In this document: one piece after another, positions 59,876-64,000 of the stretch
Numbering within the stretch: position 1 is the first letter of the stretch
Layout of the letters: each line of letters opens with the position of its first letter
Assembly (NCBI GenBank): GCA_007922305.1
Contig: ML677330.1
Location: 1,577,109-1,641,108 of the forward strand
Length of the DNA stretch: 64,000 nucleotides
From: Dermatemys mawii
Lineage: Eukaryota; Chordata; Testudines; Dermatemydidae
Direction of reading: 5' to 3'
Position numbers and translations under genes: made by a program
The notes under the pieces: model-generated
Databases searched by the model: none
What the model saw: the letters and a program-made list of their open reading frames with translations, nothing else
Told to the model about the DNA's origin: nothing

Positions 59876-60599
59876 TTTAATAATTGACTTACTTTTTGTG
59901 GACACCATGGAAGAAGTGAGTCCAAAGAGGAATTTGAAATAAGAGTTCCTTTGTGATTGGGCTTTTGAGGTTGGAAGCCCACAAAATAAAACATTATAAA
60001 TTCTTTATGTTGGTGGGAGGGGAGGAAATCACCTTCTTTGGGGTATGGTTATGCTCACCACATTGGCCCTACTTCCCATCTGCTATAAAAAAAATAGATA
60101 GAGCACAACTGATGGTAAGAATGCTATCTAAATCTTGGATGGTGGGAGAAAAGACAAATGAAAGACATTTGGAGCTAATGGAAAGATATCCTGGGGTGGG
60201 AGCAAGGGTCCCATGGAGGATGGTCTTGAGGGCTTGAGTCTCAAGGCTTTAGTCACCAGAAAGAAGCAGTGGTTTGAGCATAGCAGGCCTGTAAGGGAGC
60301 AGTGTGAAACGCTACAGATATAAGATCATGACTAAGAAAGTGATTGCTTTCCACTACATCCCTATTAGGTTCCCTAAAGCAGGGGAATAGCATCATCAGT
60401 GCAACATTTTGGGGATAATTACAGTACTGTGCAAAATTTAATTTCAATGAGTATTGCTTCAAAGCTGTCTCTTTGGGTCTATTTTGGGTGCACTTGTCAG
60501 ACTCAGTTTTCATGTGAAAAGTGACAAAATTCTAGGTAAAATCAGTTCGATATATTGTCTGGTAATGTTCCAACCATCTTGGTTTATTAACATGTGCAG

Positions 60600-61053
60600 A
60601 AGAGTAGGTAGCAAGCAAGAGTGAGTTGAGATAAGGCCCAGCAGCTCTTGAACACTGAGCTGCCAGGCAGTAAACACTTCCACCTGTAACCAGCTTCTGC
60701 TCCACTACCCACAACCTCTGTGGACCCAAACCACGGGAAGATCCAGCTCAACGGATCTGACAGAGAGCAGCCTCATAGCTCCTGTTTGGCTCTCTGCCCA
60801 ATATATACCCAAAGCGCACTGCAGGAAGTGTCTGGACAACAGCACAGATCTCCTGTACCTGCCACAACCATTCCTGCTCTTGAACTCCTGGGTTTGGCTT
60901 CAGCTTGATTTGGACCCTGAAACCTGACTTGGACTCTGAATATTGGTATCGACCCCGGCCTGGAACGTGACTACACACTTCTCTGTTACTCTTGGCCTCT
61001 GCTTTGATGCTGCTTTGGCCCTTGGTCCTGACTGCCCTTGTCAGGATCCTGAC
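60600..61053 (+). mobile_element. Degenerate LTR-like sequence
   Basis: Contains CTCTGCCCAATATATACCC (TATA-like, near 60800) followed by a CTGACTTGGACTCTG-rich stretch. It ends CTTGTCAGGATCCTGACA at 61053. The style matches 43899-44390. The left boundary is approximate. Confidence 0.5.
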
Positions 61054-63654
61054 ATTTGGCAATGCAGCAGCCCTCTCATTAATGCATGATCCTGGTAACT
61101 TGGGCTCTTTGTCTTGCGCTTCAGTTTGTACATTGGGAATATACGTGCAACACTCTACAACCTCACTGTACCGAATTAAGCACTTGCAGTATCTTTGACA
61201 TCTTCATTTTTTCCTTTCTGATGCCATTGCTGCGTCTGCATATTGGTCTCTGGTCTCTGTGGTAATTCTGAGTGTTTTGGGCTTGATGGCTTTGCCTTAA
61301 AGCAATTTGTCTGAGGGATTTTACCTTTTGGTTTTTTGGCATGCTTTCTTTATCAATAGCACTTCACTGAACCATGTTGTCTCTCTCACTTCTTTCTGAG
61401 GGTTTTTTAATGGTGCAGATTTCATGTTATTAGCCAGAGAAATGCTGAGCATTTGCAGACAGACATTCTGGATTTTAAAATGTTAGGGATTTAGGCTGGG
61501 ATTTCCAAAAGAGCTGGAGGGAGTTAGGTGCCCAACTTTTGTGGTATTTTCACTGAGCTGAAAGTCACATTTCAGGACAAAAATGTCATTCCACTTTTTG
61601 AACGAAGTCCTCAAAGTCTTTCCAGTGCAGAACTTCCATTAGCTTCACTGGCATCTCCGTGTATGAAGAGCTTGCAAGATCAAGCCCTTTATTCAGCTTT
61701 ATATTTACATTTTATCATCTTTACCAAATATATTTTCTGGTTTATTCCTATTGAGATCTCAATGCAAAGCATGGCCCAGTCAGCCATTGCAACTGTGTGT
61801 AAAGGATGAACAGAGTTTCCTGTCCCACATGAAATTTGACCTCCGTTCTTTTCTAGCCTTTTGCATTTGCCTTACAGCTGCTGGTCAAGAGCATTAGTTA
61901 ACTCTGATTTGAATTGATATTTCTGTATCCTCAAAGTAGCAGCAGTGTTTGAAACAGACATATTAGTGTCAGAGTTTAAAAACAAAAAAGACCTTATTTT
62001 TGCCAGTCAGTGGTATCACATATGCTATTGGGTCTGTTCTAGTAACATAGTTCTTAGCTTTTGGTCCCTATTGCAGGAAAATAGGTTTTTTCCTTTACAT
62101 TGGACTCTGCCACAGTGAGTACTGAACCATGGACCTCTCAAGCAAATAAACTCTTTTTTTTCTCATAGACTGCAACTCCTGCTTCTGGTAATTTTTTTTT
62201 TAGTGTCTCCTTCTGCAGTTGCATGCTGAATTTCTCAGAGCAGAATGGTTGCTTCCACACATAGCTACTCCCACATCCCATGCAGGTCCAATTGGAAAAG
62301 GGGCTTTGCAGCCCAGGTTTCAAATACCTGCTTAAAAAGTAGGGAGAAGTGACTGATTGTCCTGTTAGGGGAATATTTCCCCAAAATTGAGAGGTCTCAT
62401 TCCAGGGCTGAATTATCCTAGGCCCGAAGCACAGTCCACATGTGTCCCCTTCCCATGACCCTGCTCTTATATTGAGGCCACACGTCTTTGCCATGGTTCC
62501 ACCCCTTCTGGGGTGGCAGCTTTGCTTTCAGAATTAAGTTGAGGATTGTCTCATTCATCTTTCAAATCAGTTATTTCAGACTATATGTAGCTGCAGAAGA
62601 ACATCCCTGCATTGGTTATATTAGAGTCCATGTTTTCAAGCTCACTTGCATGCATGAGGGCTTGAAACTCTTATTTTATTTATTTATTTTCAAGTTTCTT
62701 ATTTTAAAAGAAAGTTGACTTTCTGACTCATCACGAGATTCGAGAAGCTGGGGCCCTAGGCATGGGTCTATATTTTCTATGCTTTGATCTAGCCCCGTTT
62801 ATTGCCCTCCATGATCCTCTGACTTTTGTGTATGCTAATATTTAGGCTTCTCTCTTGCGTGACATTGACAGGAAAATTAGAGTCACATTTTCTGGATATA
62901 TGATGACTTTCCTGTACTGACATACTTGCTACTGTCATTCAGCCAGCGGTGATCCAACGCTGTATTTAGAAGTCAGGGGGACTTTTTAAGAGTTCCTAAT
63001 AGAGCTGGACTTGTGATATACTGCAGACGTACATGGCACAATTGTTTCAGTTTAAGGAATATGCCTGTGTGTTGCAGGACGCATGGGATGAGAAAATACA
63101 GTGGTGTTCAACAGCTGGTGAAGAGACACAAACTGGCTCTGTTTATTTTGGATTATGCATGTAAAACTGCCCCAGCCAAGGAGTTCAAAGAAACTTCTTC
63201 TGCAGCATGGGGCACAGGTCATTTGCATGTTTAAACTAGTGTAAATGGTGAATTCTCTGACCTTAAAGTCTACGAGTCTAAACTGTTTAATGGACAATAA
63301 AACCCCCTTTCACTGAAATGTAAGGTGTGTAATCTAGCACTGGAAGTTCTCCTGTCCTATTCAGTACCCCAAATAGCATCCTGCTGATTATATGGTTGTA
63401 GAACAATATAGTCAATAATACATACCAGCCATTACTTTGGTATTTTGTTTTGACACCTTTTCAGCTGGCATAAGTGCTTCTCTAGTAACTCAGTTTTAAA
63501 TTCCAGAGTTTCTGCACTGCATATTAGATTTTAATCTGCTCTCCAGTGGCTGGTAATTTCCATTCCGATTTGCTGTGATTAAAAGTAAGCCTAGAATTGG
63601 TTGATATTTCTGGCCTCAAAACACTTGGGTTTTCTTCTGAGTCTGGTTTTAAAT

Positions 63655-64000
63655 TGGAAACTCAGGCCCACATTCCCAAAGGGACTTGGGAGCCTTTGTC
63701 TCAGTTTTGGGCACCACTGTGACCCACAGACAGTCCCCTCCTCTCTCCCCCCCCCACCAAACCCAATCTACACTCTGTGCCTAGATGTTTGCTGTAAAAG
63801 TCCCCTGAGTGCCTTAGTTTCTGTGTCTGGGAATGTGCCCTGCTGCCTTATTATAGGCATTCAGATGCCTATCTCATGTCTAAGCCCCAGTGTGATCCAC
63901 AGACTGGGGAAGATAGGCAGAGGAGCACCTTGCTTGCCAGGGCATGATCCAAAATCACAGAGGAGGTGGTGTCTCCCTTGTAACTTTTAGCCCAGTAGTT
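63655..64000. repeat. Dispersed repeat running off the right edge
   Basis: ACCACTGTGACCCACAGACAG and GTGTGATCCACAGACTGGGG are two related units flanking a C-rich tract. They resemble the AGGTGCCTA / TGATCCACAG composite repeats. The 129-codon frame here (63601-63990) is not convincing as a gene. Confidence 0.45.

Larger units (their letters stand above)
30384..64000 (+). other. ELOVL6: ELOVL6 intron 1 (partial, runs off the window)
   Basis: It starts with the donor GTAGGT. I looked for the expected continuation (W-K-K-S-F-L-F and the G-G-R-H-L-M-N-K stretch of the family) and did not find it, so the intron probably exceeds 33.6 kb, in keeping with the large first intron in other vertebrates. 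Stretches where I see nothing nameable include 33500-34090, 34340-36600, 36800-37590, 38790-39250, 40030-41040, 42140-43080, 44400-46730, 47580-48230, 52270-53030, 53250-54680, 55380-56140, 57080-58100, 58250-59750, 59880-60560 and 61600-63650. Confidence 0.6.

Noticed and set aside
63601..63990. 129-codon + strand frame at the right edge
   Set aside because: It runs over a C-rich tract and a dispersed repeat; no recognisable domain.
1..64000. CRISPR arrays, operons, ribosome-binding sites, bacterial origins
   Set aside because: Base composition, LINE/SINE content and the spliced ELOVL6 exon show vertebrate nuclear DNA; no regularly spaced direct repeats with unique spacers were seen.

Overview
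The window is vertebrate nuclear DNA, most likely from a turtle (Testudines), or failing that another non-avian reptile. It is AT-rich and has no operons and no long continuous coding frames. It carries one recognisable vertebrate coding exon in a dense, nested mixture of old CR1-type LINEs, tRNA-derived SINEs, hAT-type non-autonomous DNA transposons, LTRs and Penelope-like palindromic elements. The turtle assignment is inference: the repeat families resemble ones I associate with turtle genomes, and I could not run a search.

The only protein-coding sequence I can support is the first coding exon of ELOVL6 (long-chain fatty-acid elongase 6), at 30295-30383 on the + strand. It has a donor site at 30384. 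A candidate 5' leader and upstream region lie at about 29690-30294, with a possible 5'-UTR acceptor at 30090/30091. A strong CpG island at about 31100-31690 lies downstream of the ATG, inside intron 1. No second ELOVL6 coding exon was recognised, so intron 1 would run at least to the window end (over 33.6 kb).

Left part (1-29690): apparently intergenic. From left to right it holds a decayed CR1 reverse-transcriptase fragment with a nested short palindromic repeat (about 300-1285), a TTGGG-type short transposon (1286-1590), SINE pieces, two copies of a composite repeat with a tRNA-like inverted module (about 3825-4490 and 7494-8250), and a minus-strand solo LTR with exact 5-bp target duplications (14591-14971). 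Further right are a long repeat interrupted by a Penelope-like palindrome and a decayed hAT transposase end (17240-19000), a small hAT element (22372-22502), a degenerate ~30-bp tandem repeat (23947-24380), a DNA transposon with 6-bp duplications (24796-25484), and a CR1 3' end (26595-27036).

Right part (30384-64000): ELOVL6 intron 1. It holds a palindromic Penelope-like insertion with a perfect 12-bp target duplication (31929-32142) abutting an older hAT element (32156-32768), a 10-N assembly gap (33218-33227), and an antisense CR1 split by a 224-bp hAT insertion (37603-38778). Four more hAT elements with 8-bp duplications start at 39263, 41779, 43217 and 47153. Three LTR copies begin at about 43899, 49316 and 60600. 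A second antisense CR1 (50445-51985) and two more TTGGG-type elements complete the main repeats.

No tRNA or rRNA gene, CRISPR array or intact transposase gene was seen. The most interesting non-genic signal is the set of Penelope-like palindromes whose arms carry relics of hammerhead-ribozyme cores. Next come the composite tRNA-like inverted modules and the 30-bp repeat array.
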